Source: Tsuneonella sp. CC-YZS046 (GTDB lineage: Bacteria > Pseudomonadota > Alphaproteobacteria > Sphingomonadales > Sphingomonadaceae). Taken from it: a stretch of DNA of 64,000 bases. The translations under genes and the position numbers were made by a program. Shown in pieces: positions 37,615 through 48,200 of this stretch. The notes under the pieces are model-generated. The model did no database searches. It was given only the letters and a program-made list of their open reading frames with translations, and was not told the DNA's origin. Where the stretch lies: assembly GCF_035581365.1 (NCBI RefSeq), contig NZ_CP141590.1, positions 1,240,001-1,304,000 of the forward strand. Reading direction: 5' to 3'. Within the stretch, counting starts at the first letter, position 1; each line of letters starts with the position of its first letter.

Positions 37615-39618
37615 ATGACGCAACGGGGCGAATTCCGGGAAGGTTTGTTCAAGCGGCTTATCGAGGATCGCGCGGGCAATACGCTTGCGATCGTGGCCGC
37701 TTCGACCTTGCCCATGATGGCGATTATCGGCGGCGGCGTGGATATCAGCCGGGCCTATATGGCGAAGACGCAATTACAGTCCGCCTGCGACGCGGGCGTG
37801 CTGGCCGGGCGCCGCGCAATGAGCAAGACGTCCGAATATGGCGAGGACGAAAAGGACAAGGCGAATGCCATGTTCGACTTCAACTTCGATGCGGACGCCG
37901 TCCAAGCCGATGACATCACCTTCGAATCCGATGACAATGACGATGGCCAGGTGCTGGGCACCGCCACGGCCACCGTACCGACCGCCATCATGAAGATCTT
38001 CGGAAAGACCGAGATCGAGTTGCAGGTCGACTGCATGGCCGAATTGCAGCTCGCCAATGTCGATGTGATGTTCGTGCTCGACACCACCGGCTCCATGTCT
38101 GGGTCAAAAATCGAAGGCTTGCGGGATGCCGTGCGCGATTTCCATGCGACGTTGGCGACCGCTGTGACCGATGCCGAAACGCGCGTACGCTATGGCTTCG
38201 TGCCTTATTCAATGACAGTAAACGTAAGCGAACTCATCAGTACTGGCACCATGCCACTTTCCTATATAGCTGATGAAGGGACATACCAATCGCGCACAGC
38301 ACTGTTCGATACATCAGCATTGGTTGGTGTTCCTGAAACGCCAGTCAACACCACCGAATGGTATGGCGGTGCAGATAAAATTAAAATCTCCAGCAGCAAT
38401 TGCACAAACTATGGGAAGAATACTTTCCCCAGCGGATCAGGTGGAACACCTATAAATTCAGGTGGCCCTGCCCCAGCAGATACCATAAAAACGGAATACT
38501 CCTATGGCGGCAGAGGCTCAGAAAGCGGGAGCAATAAATCTTGCTGGAGAAATGTAAAAACAACAACTACTTCCTATCATACAAAGTATGAGTTTACGAA
38601 GTGGAAGTATGCTCCGATTACGCTGGACACTTCTGATTTTAAAACTGGATCATCTGTAAAACTAGTTTCAGAGAGTAGCTCAGCTCTAAATTCCGCATAT
38701 GTTGACACACCAGGTTGGTACGACACCCACCAACTAGCCAGGAAAACCGGTGTATCGGGCACAGGTGTTACCGGCGTAACAACGCGATCAGTGACATGGG
38801 GCGGCTGCATAGAAGAAGCCGATACTGTGGAAACCGATGACTTCAATCCGGTGCCGGATGAGGCATATGATCTCCATATTAATCTTGAGCCGGATAGTCT
38901 TGAAACCCGCTGGAAACCAATCTGGTCTGATGCGACCTTTATGCGAAGCAATAAATCTGGTGAATATTACGATGGCCGTGAACTGTCTTTAGCATACCCA
39001 ATTAACCCAGATGGGAAGAATTCGAATGGATCTGATGACAAGACTTATACCACAAGTATAGGTGAGAATTGCCCTGCACCTATGAAACTGTTTCAGACAA
39101 TCGACCTATCCAGCACTACTGTTCCCACGTGGCTCAACACATATCTGAATAATTTAGTTGCGGTCGGCAACACCTATCATGATATAGGTATGATCTGGGG
39201 TGGGAGACTTGGAAGTTCACGAGGTATATTTTCAGATAATGTTAACGAAGGAATTGATGACGGTTCAATTCGCTCAGTTAGCAGGCATTTGATATTTATG
39301 ACTGACGGCAAGATGGAGCCAACTCTAACTGGATACTCAGCCTATGGTATCGAGAAGTATGCGAACAAGATCGCTCCACGCTTGAGTTCTACTTCAACAG
39401 TCACATCAAGACACAACCTTCGCTTCCGGGCAGCATGCGATGCGGCAAAAGCGGAAGGATACATTATCTATGTCGTGGCATTCGGCACAACTGTCAGCAA
39501 CGACATGAAATATTGCTCGAGCGACAACCGCTGGTATTATTCAGACAATACCGCCAGCCTGCGCAACACCTTCAAATTCATCGCCTCGCAGGTGGCCGAT
39601 CTGAGGCTGGGCGCATGA
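37615..39618 (+). CDS. TadG-like pilus assembly protein with von Willebrand A domain
   Basis: The 667-residue protein starts with a TadE/TadG-type N terminus (EDRAGNTLAIVAASTLPMMAIIGGGVDISRAY) giving one membrane helix. A von Willebrand A domain follows, beginning MFVLDTTGSMSG (MIDAS) and resuming near FMTDGKMEP at the C-terminal end. Between them lies a roughly 400-residue insert rich in Ser, Thr, Gly and Tyr whose DNA (about 38200-39480) is much more AT-rich than both ends. It overlaps the following TadE gene (ATGA). Likely secreted or surface-exposed and linked to Flp-type pili; the rest of the tad cluster is not in the window. Confidence 0.85.
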   Translation: MTQRGEFREGLFKRLIEDRAGNTLAIVAASTLPMMAIIGGGVDISRAYMAKTQLQSACDAGVLAGRRAMSKTSEYGEDEKDKANAMFDFNFDADAVQADDITFESDDNDDGQVLGTATATVPTAIMKIFGKTEIELQVDCMAELQLANVDVMFVLDTTGSMSGSKIEGLRDAVRDFHATLATAVTDAETRVRYGFVPYSMTVNVSELISTGTMPLSYIADEGTYQSRTALFDTSALVGVPETPVNTTEWYGGADKIKISSSNCTNYGKNTFPSGSGGTPINSGGPAPADTIKTEYSYGGRGSESGSNKSCWRNVKTTTTSYHTKYEFTKWKYAPITLDTSDFKTGSSVKLVSESSSALNSAYVDTPGWYDTHQLARKTGVSGTGVTGVTTRSVTWGGCIEEADTVETDDFNPVPDEAYDLHINLEPDSLETRWKPIWSDATFMRSNKSGEYYDGRELSLAYPINPDGKNSNGSDDKTYTTSIGENCPAPMKLFQTIDLSSTTVPTWLNTYLNNLVAVGNTYHDIGMIWGGRLGSSRGIFSDNVNEGIDDGSIRSVSRHLIFMTDGKMEPTLTGYSAYGIEKYANKIAPRLSSTSTVTSRHNLRFRAACDAAKAEGYIIYVVAFGTTVSNDMKYCSSDNRWYYSDNTASLRNTFKFIASQVADLRLGA

Positions 39619-40214
39619 CCCGGCTGCTCCGCCGCATCGGGCGCGCCAGCGACGGCGCCACGCTGGTCGAGTTCGCTCTGGTCGCCCCCGTGTTCTTCGC
39701 CCTGCTGATGGGTCTCTTCGATCTGGGCCAGAGCGTCTATGTGCGCTCCACCTTGCAGGGCGCCCTGCAGGAAGGCGGCAGAAACTCCGGCCTGGAAAGC
39801 GGATCGCTCAATGAAACGGCCATCGACGATTATGTCCGCGACCAGGTGCAGGCGGTGACGGGCAGCGCGCGCGTCGAATTCGAACGGCTCAATTACCGGG
39901 ACTTTTCGAATGTCGGCACGCCGGAAGATTTCACCGACAGCAACGGCAACGGCGTTTACGATGCGACCGAGTGCTTTTTCGATGCCAACGGCAACGGCGA
40001 ATGGGATACCGACAGGGGTGTCGAAGGCCTTGGCGGCGCGAACGACGTCGTGGTCTATACCGCCACGGTGACCTACCGCCGCATCTTCCCCTTCTGGGAA
40101 CTGATCGGCCTCGCGCCCATCACTCGCATTTCCGCTTCGACCATCCTGCGCAACCAGCCCTTCAGCACGCAAGACGTGCGCCAGACAACGCAGATCTGCC
40201 CCCCAAGTGCGTAA
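39615..40214 (+). CDS. TadE-like pseudopilin
   Basis: The 199-residue protein has the TadE signature near the N terminus (DGATLVEFALVAPVFFALLMGLFDLGQ) with a single hydrophobic helix cleaved or anchored as in prepilin-like proteins. A calcium-binding-like stretch follows (DSNGNGVYDATE, DANGNGEWDTD), the pattern of dockerin/EF-type loops. It is coupled to the VWA gene by ATGA and overlaps the next TadE gene. Confidence 0.85.
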   Translation: MTRLLRRIGRASDGATLVEFALVAPVFFALLMGLFDLGQSVYVRSTLQGALQEGGRNSGLESGSLNETAIDDYVRDQVQAVTGSARVEFERLNYRDFSNVGTPEDFTDSNGNGVYDATECFFDANGNGEWDTDRGVEGLGGANDVVVYTATVTYRRIFPFWELIGLAPITRISASTILRNQPFSTQDVRQTTQICPPSA

Positions 40215-40863
40215 GCTCATCTCCTCCATGCCCGCCCACCTGCGGCGGCTTCGCAAGGACAATGGCGCGGTCGCATTGGTCGAGTTCGCCCTGAGCCTGC
40301 CCCTGCTCCTGCTTATGGGGCTGGGCGGCGTGGAGACGGCGAATTACGCCGTCACCCACATGCGGGTCGCGCAGATCGCCGTTTCCCTGGCGGACAATGC
40401 CTCGCGCGCGAAGCAGGACGTGGCCTCGGGCATGCCGCGTATGCGGGAAGCCGATGTGAACGAGGCGTTCACGGCCGCGGAATTGCAGGCGGCGAACCTG
40501 GACATCGCGGAGAACGGACGCCTGATCCTCTCCAGCCTCGAAGTGAACGCCGATGGCGGCCAATGGATTCACTGGCAACGCTGCTTCGGCGACGCCCCCT
40601 ATATCTCCAGTTACGGCGTGCAGGGCGACGGCGCCACAGGCACGAGCGTGACCGGAATGGGCCCGGCGGACCGGCGTGTGGCCGCAGAGTCCGGTTTCGC
40701 CGTGATGTTCGCCGAAGTCGTCTATGACTATCAGCCGATAATCTTCGGCTCATTGATACCGGACGACCCGATCCGGAAGATCGCGGCGATGTATGTCCGC
40801 GACGACCGCGACCTGTCGAATATTTTCAACCCGTCGCCCGCCGCCCCCGTGCGCAGCTGCTGA
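40207..40863 (+). CDS. TadE/TadF-like pseudopilin
   Basis: The 218-residue protein starts at GTG 40207 inside the previous gene. It has the TadE pattern (DNGAVALVEFALSLPLLLLMGLGGVE) and an otherwise extracytoplasmic body with one disulfide candidate near the C terminus (VRSC). Third gene of the VWA-TadE-TadE group. Confidence 0.83.
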   Translation: MRKLISSMPAHLRRLRKDNGAVALVEFALSLPLLLLMGLGGVETANYAVTHMRVAQIAVSLADNASRAKQDVASGMPRMREADVNEAFTAAELQAANLDIAENGRLILSSLEVNADGGQWIHWQRCFGDAPYISSYGVQGDGATGTSVTGMGPADRRVAAESGFAVMFAEVVYDYQPIIFGSLIPDDPIRKIAAMYVRDDRDLSNIFNPSPAAPVRSC

Positions 40864-40866
40864 TTT

Positions 40867-42240
40867 TCAGCCCTGCCGATAGCAGACCTTGCGGGCCGCA
40901 TCCGCGATACGGGCCGAGGTCACCAGGGCGAGCTTCTCCAGATTGGCGGCATAGGGCAAGGGCACGTCCGCATTGCAGACCCGCAGGACCGGCGCATCCA
41001 GATAGTCGAACCCGTCCTCCATGCAGATCGAAATGATTTCCGAAGCGATGGAGCACTGCGGCCATCCTTCTTCGGCCACGATGAGCCGGTTGGTCTTGGC
41101 CAGGCTCGCAAGCACCGCTTCGCGGTCCAGCGGGCGCAGGGTGCGCAAATCCAGCACCTCGGCCTCGATCCCCTCCTCGGCCAGACTGGCCGCCGCTTCG
41201 AGCGCAAGGCCGACCCCTACGGAATAGCTCACGATGGTGACATCGGAGCCTTCGCGGACCACCCTCGCCTTGCCGATCGGAAGAACGAAATCCTCGATCT
41301 CCGGAACCTCGAAGCTGCGCCCGTAAACCAGCTCGTTTTCCAGGAAGACCACCGGGTCCTCGCACCGGATCGCGGCCTTCAGCAGGCCCTTGGCGTCCGC
41401 CGCATCGTAGGGAGATATTACGATAAGCCCCGGCACACTCGCATACCAGGGCGCAAAATTCTGGCTGTGCTGCGCGGCGACCCGGCTTGCGGCGCCATTG
41501 GGGCCGCGAAACACCACCGGGCAGCGCATCTGGCCGCCGGACATGTAATTGGTCTTGGCGGCGGAGTTCACGATATGGTCGATTGCCTGCATGGCGAAAT
41601 TGAACGTCATGAACTCGACGATCGGCCGCAATCCCCCCATGGCCGCGCCCGTGCCCAGGCCGGCGAAACCATATTCCGTGATGGGCGTATCCACCACGCG
41701 CTTCGGCCCGAACTCTTCCAGCAAACCTTGCGTGACCTTGTAGGCGCCCTGATATTCGGCCACTTCCTCACCCATCACGAAGACGCGGTCGTCCTTGCGC
41801 ATCTCCTCGGCCATGGCGTCGCGCAGCGCCTCGCGCAGCGTCAGCGACACCATCGGCGTTCCTTCCGGCACTTCGGGGATGACCTGCTGTGGCGCTGGCG
41901 CAGGCCGGGCGATTTCCGGTTCCGCATCCTGCACGTCCGGCTCCGGGGCTTTCGGCGTAGGAGCCGCAGCACTTTCCGCCGGGGCCGCCTGGGGCTCACC
42001 TTCTCCGGAAAGCCGGGCGATCACCGTGCCGACCTTCACGCCCTCGGTGCCTTCCGGCACGAGGATCTGGCCGATCGTGCCCTCGTCCACCGCTTCGAAT
42101 TCCATGGTGGCCTTGTCCGTCTCGATCTCGGCGAGAATATCGCCCGAGCGCACTTCATCGCCTTCCTTCACCAGCCATTTGGCCAGGGTGCCTTCTTCCA
42201 TGGTGGGGGACAGCGCCGGCATCTTCAATTCGATCGACAT
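40867..42240 (-). CDS. pdhB: Pyruvate dehydrogenase E1 beta subunit with N-terminal lipoyl domain
   Basis: The 457-residue protein joins a lipoyl domain (lipoyl lysine K43 in [12 protein letters not shown]), an Ala/Pro-rich linker (~80-125) and the E1 beta catalytic/transketolase C-terminal domains ([12 protein letters not shown] onward). A lipoyl domain fused to E1 beta is typical of alphaproteobacteria. ATG 42240 overlaps the pdhA stop (TGATG). It forms the heterotetrameric E1 with PdhA; lipA in this window makes its cofactor. Confidence 0.95.
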   Translation of the reverse strand: MSIELKMPALSPTMEEGTLAKWLVKEGDEVRSGDILAEIETDKATMEFEAVDEGTIGQILVPEGTEGVKVGTVIARLSGEGEPQAAPAESAAAPTPKAPEPDVQDAEPEIARPAPAPQQVIPEVPEGTPMVSLTLREALRDAMAEEMRKDDRVFVMGEEVAEYQGAYKVTQGLLEEFGPKRVVDTPITEYGFAGLGTGAAMGGLRPIVEFMTFNFAMQAIDHIVNSAAKTNYMSGGQMRCPVVFRGPNGAASRVAAQHSQNFAPWYASVPGLIVISPYDAADAKGLLKAAIRCEDPVVFLENELVYGRSFEVPEIEDFVLPIGKARVVREGSDVTIVSYSVGVGLALEAAASLAEEGIEAEVLDLRTLRPLDREAVLASLAKTNRLIVAEEGWPQCSIASEIISICMEDGFDYLDAPVLRVCNADVPLPYAANLEKLALVTSARIADAARKVCYRQG

Positions 42241-43316
42241 CAATAGCTCCCAACCAGAACATCGGTATGGAGTTCCGACGGATCGGGTTCCGGAGAGCTT
42301 TCGGCAAAGTCCGCCGCCTCCGCCACCTTGGCGCGGATGCGCTTGTCGATATCCTTCAAGGCATCTTCGGCAATGCCGCGCTCGATCAATTCATGCCTGG
42401 CCGCCTCGATCGGATCGCGCTTCTCGCGGACCTCCTGCACCTCCTCGCGGCTGCGGTATTTCGCGGGATCGGACATGGAATGGCCGCGATAGCGATAGGT
42501 GTTCAGCTCCATCAGCACCGGCCCGTTGCCGCCGCGCACGAAATCTATGGCGATATTCGCCGCCTGCCGGACTTCCAGAACATCCATCCCGTTCACATCA
42601 AGGCCGGGTATGCGAAACGCCGTCCCGCGCCGGTAGAAATGAGTCTCCGCCGAGCTGCGCCGAACCGCGGTGCCCATCGCATACTGGTTGTTCTCGATCA
42701 CGAATACGATCGGCAATTTCCAGAGGCTCGCCATGTTGAAGGTTTCATAGACCTGGCCCTGGTTTGCCGCTCCGTCGCCGAAATAGGCAAGGCACACTCC
42801 GCCATCGCCGCGATATTTGTGAGCGAAGGCCAGCCCCGCCCCGAGCGGAACCTGCGCGCCCACGATTCCATGCCCGCCGTAAAAGGCATGTTCCGTGGAG
42901 AACATATGCATGGAACCGCCCTTGCCCTTCGATATGCCCGCGTGCCGGCCGGTCAGTTCGGCCATGATGACCTTCGGGTCGATCCCGTAGGCGAGCATGT
43001 GGCCGTGATCCCGATAGCCGGTAATCACGCTGTCCTTGCCCGCCATCAATGCGGATTGCAGGCCGACTGCCACGGCTTCCTGGCCGATATAGAGATGGCA
43101 GAAGCCCCCGATCAGGCCCAGGCCATAAAGCTGCCCGGCTTTTTCCTCGAAGCGGCGGATAAGCAGCATCTGCTCGTAGAAGTGGAGCAACTCGTCATCG
43201 CTGGCGCTGTAGCGATGATCCTTCGCATAGCTTTCCTGCAGGCTGCGCAATGCGAAATCGGCTTCGTCTTCCACGGCCTTGGCAGGGGTTTTGCGGGTAC
43301 GGGCAGGTTTCGCCAA
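42240..43316 (-). CDS. pdhA: Pyruvate dehydrogenase E1 alpha subunit
   Basis: The 358-residue thiamine-diphosphate enzyme decarboxylates pyruvate. It carries the TPP motif [17 protein letters not shown], the phosphorylation-loop region ([19 protein letters not shown]) and [19 protein letters not shown]. It is translated with PdhB. The 5' 145 bp to ftsB contain no other gene. Confidence 0.95.
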   Translation of the reverse strand: MAKPARTRKTPAKAVEDEADFALRSLQESYAKDHRYSASDDELLHFYEQMLLIRRFEEKAGQLYGLGLIGGFCHLYIGQEAVAVGLQSALMAGKDSVITGYRDHGHMLAYGIDPKVIMAELTGRHAGISKGKGGSMHMFSTEHAFYGGHGIVGAQVPLGAGLAFAHKYRGDGGVCLAYFGDGAANQGQVYETFNMASLWKLPIVFVIENNQYAMGTAVRRSSAETHFYRRGTAFRIPGLDVNGMDVLEVRQAANIAIDFVRGGNGPVLMELNTYRYRGHSMSDPAKYRSREEVQEVREKRDPIEAARHELIERGIAEDALKDIDKRIRAKVAEAADFAESSPEPDPSELHTDVLVGSY

Positions 43317-43461
43317 ATCACTTATCCCAGAATGAGGATGCCGGAAGCGTGCCCGGCCGGACTGTCGAAAAAGCTATAGGACAAAGCCGTCAAATGACGC
43401 AACGCCATCCCGAGAACAATGCTGCAGGAGAAGGTTGGAAAGCGAACCGAGGCGAATGCCT

Positions 43462-43773
43462 TCAGTCGAGCGTGATGACCACCTCGTCCGGATGCGCGAC
43501 ATTCAGGTTCTTGCGGAGCAGTTCTCCGACCAGATCCGGGTCCGCGTGTCGAGGGTCGAGCAATGCGACCCGATTGCGCAGTTCATCCCGCTCCGCCTCG
43601 AGCCGCGCGATCTGGCTGTGCCGCTTGTCGAGCATGGACAGATTCTCGCCCCATGCGAGCACGCCGCTCGGACCCGCAAGAGCCAGACCGCCCAGGACGA
43701 CCAGACAGGCAAATGCCGCGCCCCGCGCGAGGCGCCCACGACCGAAACGGTGAAAGGAATCTTGAGTTTTCAC
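43462..43773 (-). CDS. ftsB: FtsB/DivIC-type septum formation initiator
   Basis: The 103-residue protein has one N-terminal transmembrane helix (~17-38) followed by a coiled coil (LDKRHSQIARLEAERDELRNRVALL) and a conserved LDPRHADPDLVGELLRKNLNV segment, typical of FtsB in alphaproteobacteria upstream of pdhA. It bridges FtsQ and FtsL at the divisome. Confidence 0.9.
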   Translation of the reverse strand: MKTQDSFHRFGRGRLARGAAFACLVVLGGLALAGPSGVLAWGENLSMLDKRHSQIARLEAERDELRNRVALLDPRHADPDLVGELLRKNLNVAHPDEVVITLD

Positions 43774-44033
43774 GATATTAGAGAATCACAGTTACCTGCG
43801 GCATTCAAGCGCTATTTGAGCCTGAAAGGAAATTGTGAAGCCTGACGTCGGCAGAATGAGAGGATTTCCCCGGACCTGCATTGCAAGACCGTAGTCGAAC
43901 GTTACCCGATTGAACCTAGGGGCGGGTGCATCCACTGGCGGAGAGATACATCATTCCGCGCCTGAGCATCGCAAGCCATTGGCGGGGCCGGGAAACCTTC
44001 CCCTTCCCAATTCGCCCATCGATGTATTTGCCT

Positions 44034-44071
44034 TGACAGGCTCCGCTTACAAAATCGTAAGCATCCTGTCA
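44034..44071. promoter_or_regulatory. Cop-box-like operator and promoter for the efflux operon
   Basis: The gap 43774-44106 (333 bp) holds no gene but ends in a nested dyad: outer arms TGACAGG (44034-44040) and CCTGTCA (44065-44071), inner arms GCTTAC (44045-44050) and GTAAGC (44057-44062) around AAAATC. The inner half-sites resemble cop/cus boxes (TTAC-AAAAT-GTAA pattern) bound by CopR/CusR-type regulators, one of which is the fourth gene of this operon. A perfect TTGACA (-35) lies at 44033-44038. It ends 35 bp before the adaptor ATG. Confidence 0.6.
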
Positions 44072-44106
44072 GTTTAACGACCCGATCGGACGATATCGCG
44101 AACCCC

Positions 44107-45291
44107 ATGCCCAGCAGTGACACGCACGACAGGTTCCGATGGATTCGCGAACACCCCAAACCGGCCATCATCATCGCCCTGGTCCTGCTCGGCCTGGCAT
44201 TTCTGATCCTGCGCCTGGTGTTCGGCCAGGACAACGAACCCAAGGCGCCCAAGGCGGTGCCGATCGAGGTGGTCCGGGCAGAACGTCGCGACGTGCCGCA
44301 TCTGATGCAGGCGGTCGGCACTGTCCAATCGCTGCAAGCCGTGACCGTTCGCGCCCAGGTGGACGGCATTCTGACCCGCATCCATTTCCGGGAAGGAGAA
44401 TTGGTCGCCCGCGGGCAGCTGCTGGCGAATATCGACGACCGCGCGTGGAAGGCTTCGCTTGCCGCGTCACAGGCCCAGTTGGCGCGGGACCAGGCGCAAC
44501 TCCGCCTCGCCGAGCTTGATCTGGATCGCTACGAGGAACTGCTGAAACGCGATGCGATCGCCCGTCAGACCGTGGACCAGCAGCGCGCGCAGGTCGCCCA
44601 GCTCCGGGGCACGGTCGCGCTCGACCGGGCGAACGTGAACGCGGCCCAGGTCAATCTTTCCTTCACGCGGATTGTCGCGCCGGTCGCAGGCAGAGTCGGC
44701 ATCCGCCAGGTGGATCAAGGAAATCTGGTGCGAATGAGCGACCCGAACGGTATCGTCACCGTCGCCCAGATCGACCCCATTTCCATCATCTTCCCGGTGC
44801 CGCAGAACGCCCTGAGCCAGCTTCAGGCCAACTTCAGGCAACCGGGGGCGCGGATCGTCGAGGCCCTGGATCGGGAAACCGGCGGCATTCTAGGCGAAGG
44901 AGAAATAACGGCTATCGACAACCAGATCGATGCGGCAAGCGGAACAGCGCGGGTGCGGGCGCAGTTCGTCAACAGGCAAGGCACGCTCAACCCCGGGTCC
45001 TTCGTCGCGGTCCAGGTGCGCACCGGCTTCTCCCACAACGCCGTGGTCCTGCCCGCCAAGGTCGTCCGCCCGGGCGTGGAGGGCCAATTCGTCTACCGGG
45101 TGGAGAACGGCGTCGCGAAACGTGCCCGCGTTTCGCTCGGCTTCGCCAGCGACACCATCGCCGTGATAACCGAAGGCGTGGCTCCGGGCGATCTGATCGT
45201 GAGCGACGGCTATTCCCGCCTTCGCGATGGCGCCAAGGTGGCGATCTCCAACAAGGCGGCCGAGGCTGGCCCCAAGGCTGCCGCGCCATGA
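44107..45291 (+). CDS. RND efflux periplasmic adaptor (MdtA-like)
   Basis: The 394-residue membrane fusion protein has an N-terminal membrane helix (~residues 21-39), a barrel-sandwich hybrid (VRAQVDGILTRIHFREGELVARGQ and its partner LSFTRIVAPVAGRVG), an alpha-helical hairpin between them, and beta-barrel/MP domains. It links the inner-membrane pump to the outer-membrane channel. First gene of a five-gene operon with 4-nt overlaps throughout. Confidence 0.93.
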   Translation: MPSSDTHDRFRWIREHPKPAIIIALVLLGLAFLILRLVFGQDNEPKAPKAVPIEVVRAERRDVPHLMQAVGTVQSLQAVTVRAQVDGILTRIHFREGELVARGQLLANIDDRAWKASLAASQAQLARDQAQLRLAELDLDRYEELLKRDAIARQTVDQQRAQVAQLRGTVALDRANVNAAQVNLSFTRIVAPVAGRVGIRQVDQGNLVRMSDPNGIVTVAQIDPISIIFPVPQNALSQLQANFRQPGARIVEALDRETGGILGEGEITAIDNQIDAASGTARVRAQFVNRQGTLNPGSFVAVQVRTGFSHNAVVLPAKVVRPGVEGQFVYRVENGVAKRARVSLGFASDTIAVITEGVAPGDLIVSDGYSRLRDGAKVAISNKAAEAGPKAAAP

Positions 45292-48200
45292 ACGTGACTG
45301 ACCCGGAAGCTGGGCCTGACCACGAACCGGCGCCGAGAGGCAGGGGGATTTCTTCCGGCTTCATCCGTAGGCCGGTGGCGACGATTCTGCTCACTCTTGC
45401 CGCGATACTGCTGGGAATCGCGGCCTTTCCGCTCCTGCCGGTCGCCCCCCTGCCCGAAACCGATTTCCCCACTATCCAGGTTTCGGCCAACCTGCCCGGC
45501 GCCAGCCCCGAAACCATGGCATCTTCGGTCGCCACGCCGCTGGAGGTGGCTTTCACCGCGATCCCCGGGATCACGGAGATGACCTCGACCAGCGCGCTGG
45601 GGCGGACCCAGATCCAGATCCAGTTCACATTGGAACGCGATGTCGATGTCGCCGCGCAGGAAGTCCAGGCGGCGATCAACAGCGTGGCCGGGCGGCTGCC
45701 CGCGGACCTGCCCAACCTGCCGACCTGGAGGAAAGTCAATCCGGCCGACAGCCCCGTCGTGGTGCTCAACGTCCAGTCCGACGACATGCCGCTCACCGAG
45801 TTGAGCGATCTCGTCGAAACCCGGCTTTCCCGTCAGCTGAGCCAGATAGATGGCGTGGGGGATGTGAACATCGTCGGGCAGCAGAAGCCATCCATCCGGG
45901 TGAGAAGCTGGCCGGACCGGCTTGCCGCATATGGCGTGAGCATGGCCGAGGTGCGCAGCGCGCTTCGAGCCGCCAGCGTCAATCAGGCGAAAGGCACGGT
46001 GCATGGCGCGAACGCCACGACCACTTTCGAGGCCAATGACCAGCTTTTCCAGCCGGGCGAGTATGAAGATGTAGTGGTGGCCTGGCGCAACGGCGCGCCG
46101 GTGCATCTGCGCGATGTGGCCCAGATCTCGACCGGCCCGGAAAATGCCTATGTCGGCGCATTCCCGAATGGAAAGCCGGGCCTTGCCCTGATCGTGCAGC
46201 GTCAGCCGGGCGCCAACATCGTGCGCATCGCCGACGCGATCAACGAAGAACTGCCCGCGCTCAGCGCATCGCTGCCGGCAAGCGTCGATGTGAGCGTGCT
46301 GAACGACCGCACGCTCACCATACGTTCGTCCCTGCATGAGGTGGAGATCACGCTGATACTGACGATCATCCTGGTGGTTGCCGTCATGGGCATATTCCTG
46401 CGGCAGCTTTCAGCCACGCTGATCGTCGCGGCGGTTCTCGCGGTCGCCGTGATAACGACCTTTGCAGCCATGTATCTCATGGGGTTCAGCCTCAACAATC
46501 TGACGCTGGTGGCCCTGGTCATCGCGGTCGGCTTCGTGGTCGACGACGCGATCGTGGTGGTGGAAAACATTCATCGCCATATGGAGATGGGAAAAACGCC
46601 CCTGCAAGCCGCGTTGGATGGCGCAAGGGAGATCGGCTTCACCGTCATCTCGATCACCCTTTCCCTGATCGCCGCCTTTATTCCACTCCTGTTCATGGGC
46701 GGGATCATTGGCCGCCTGTTCCGCGAATTCTCCCTAACGGTGACGGTCGCGCTCCTTATCTCGCTCGTCTTCGCGCTTACGCTCGCCCCCACCCTCAGCG
46801 CCCGTTACATGAAAACCTCGGCTCATCGTGAAAGCGGCAAGAAGCGAGCAACGGAGCGTCTCCAGGATGCTTATGCCAAGGCCTTGCGCTGGACGCTGGC
46901 GCGGCGGACACTCACCCTGTTCTCTTTCTTCCTGACCATCGCCATAGCCGTTGCCGGATATATCCTGATCCCGAAAGGCTTCTTCCCGCTTCAGGACAAT
47001 GCGTTCATCATGGGCCAGACGCAGGCGGCGGAAGACATTTCCTATCCCGAAATGCTCCGCAAGCATGAGCGGATGGCCGAAATCGTGGCGAAAGATCCCG
47101 CGGTGCTCAGTTACAATCACGCCGTCGGCATGACAGCGGGCAGTTCTTCCCTTTCCACCGGGCGTCTCTGGATCGTGCTGAAACCCCGTGGCGAGCGCGA
47201 CGTCTCGACCGAGGAGCTTATTGCCCGCCTCAGCCCAAAGTTCGAGAAAATCCCCGGCCTGCAAGTTTCCATGCGTTCGGCGCAGGACATCAATATCGGA
47301 TCTCGCGGGGGTGGCGGCCAGTACTCCTATGTGCTCAAGTCGTCCGACACGGATGCGCTGGGGCTCTGGGCGAACCGTATGACGCAGGCCTTGAGCGAGT
47401 CATCCTCTTTCCGGGACGTCCGCAACGACATGCAGCAGGGCATGCGGATGCAAGGACTGACCATCGACCGCGCGGCCGCGGCCCGCTACGGGCTGAGCGT
47501 CGAAGATATCGACCAGGCACTCTACGACAGCTACGGCCAGCGCCAAATCCAGCAATACCAGACCCAGACCAACCAGTATTGGGTCGTCCTGGAAGCCGAC
47601 CCCAGCCGCTTCGGCAGCGTATCGAGCCTGCATGCGCAGTTCCTTCGATCCCCGACGACCGGAGCGATGATCCCGCTGTCCGCCGTTACCAGGATCGAGC
47701 CTCAAACGGCCGGCCCCTTGCAGATAGCCCGCAACGGATTGCAGCCGGCAGCCAACATCAGCTTCAACCTGCCGGCCGGCGTGGCGCTTGGCGATGCAAT
47801 GGCTGAAATCGAAACTATCCGCCAACAGATCGGCATGCCGGCAAGCGTCACCGGAACCGCTCAGGGCAGCGCCCAAGCCTTCCAGGATTCGCTTGCATCC
47901 CAGCCCTGGCTGATCCTGGCCGCGCTGCTTGCCGTCTACATCATTCTGGGCGTGCTTTACGAAAGCTACTCCACGCCTCTCACCATCCTGTCGACGCTGC
48001 CTTCCGCGGGTCTGGGCGCGGTGTTCATGCTCTGGCTGTTCGGCCTCGATTTCTCGATCATGGCGCTGATCGGCATCATCATGCTGATCGGGATCGTGAA
48101 AAAGAACGGCATCCTCATGGTGGATTTCGCGCTGGATGCCCAGCGCAAGCGCGGCGCCAAGCCCGAGGAAGCGATTTTCGAGGCTGCCGTAACCCGCTTC

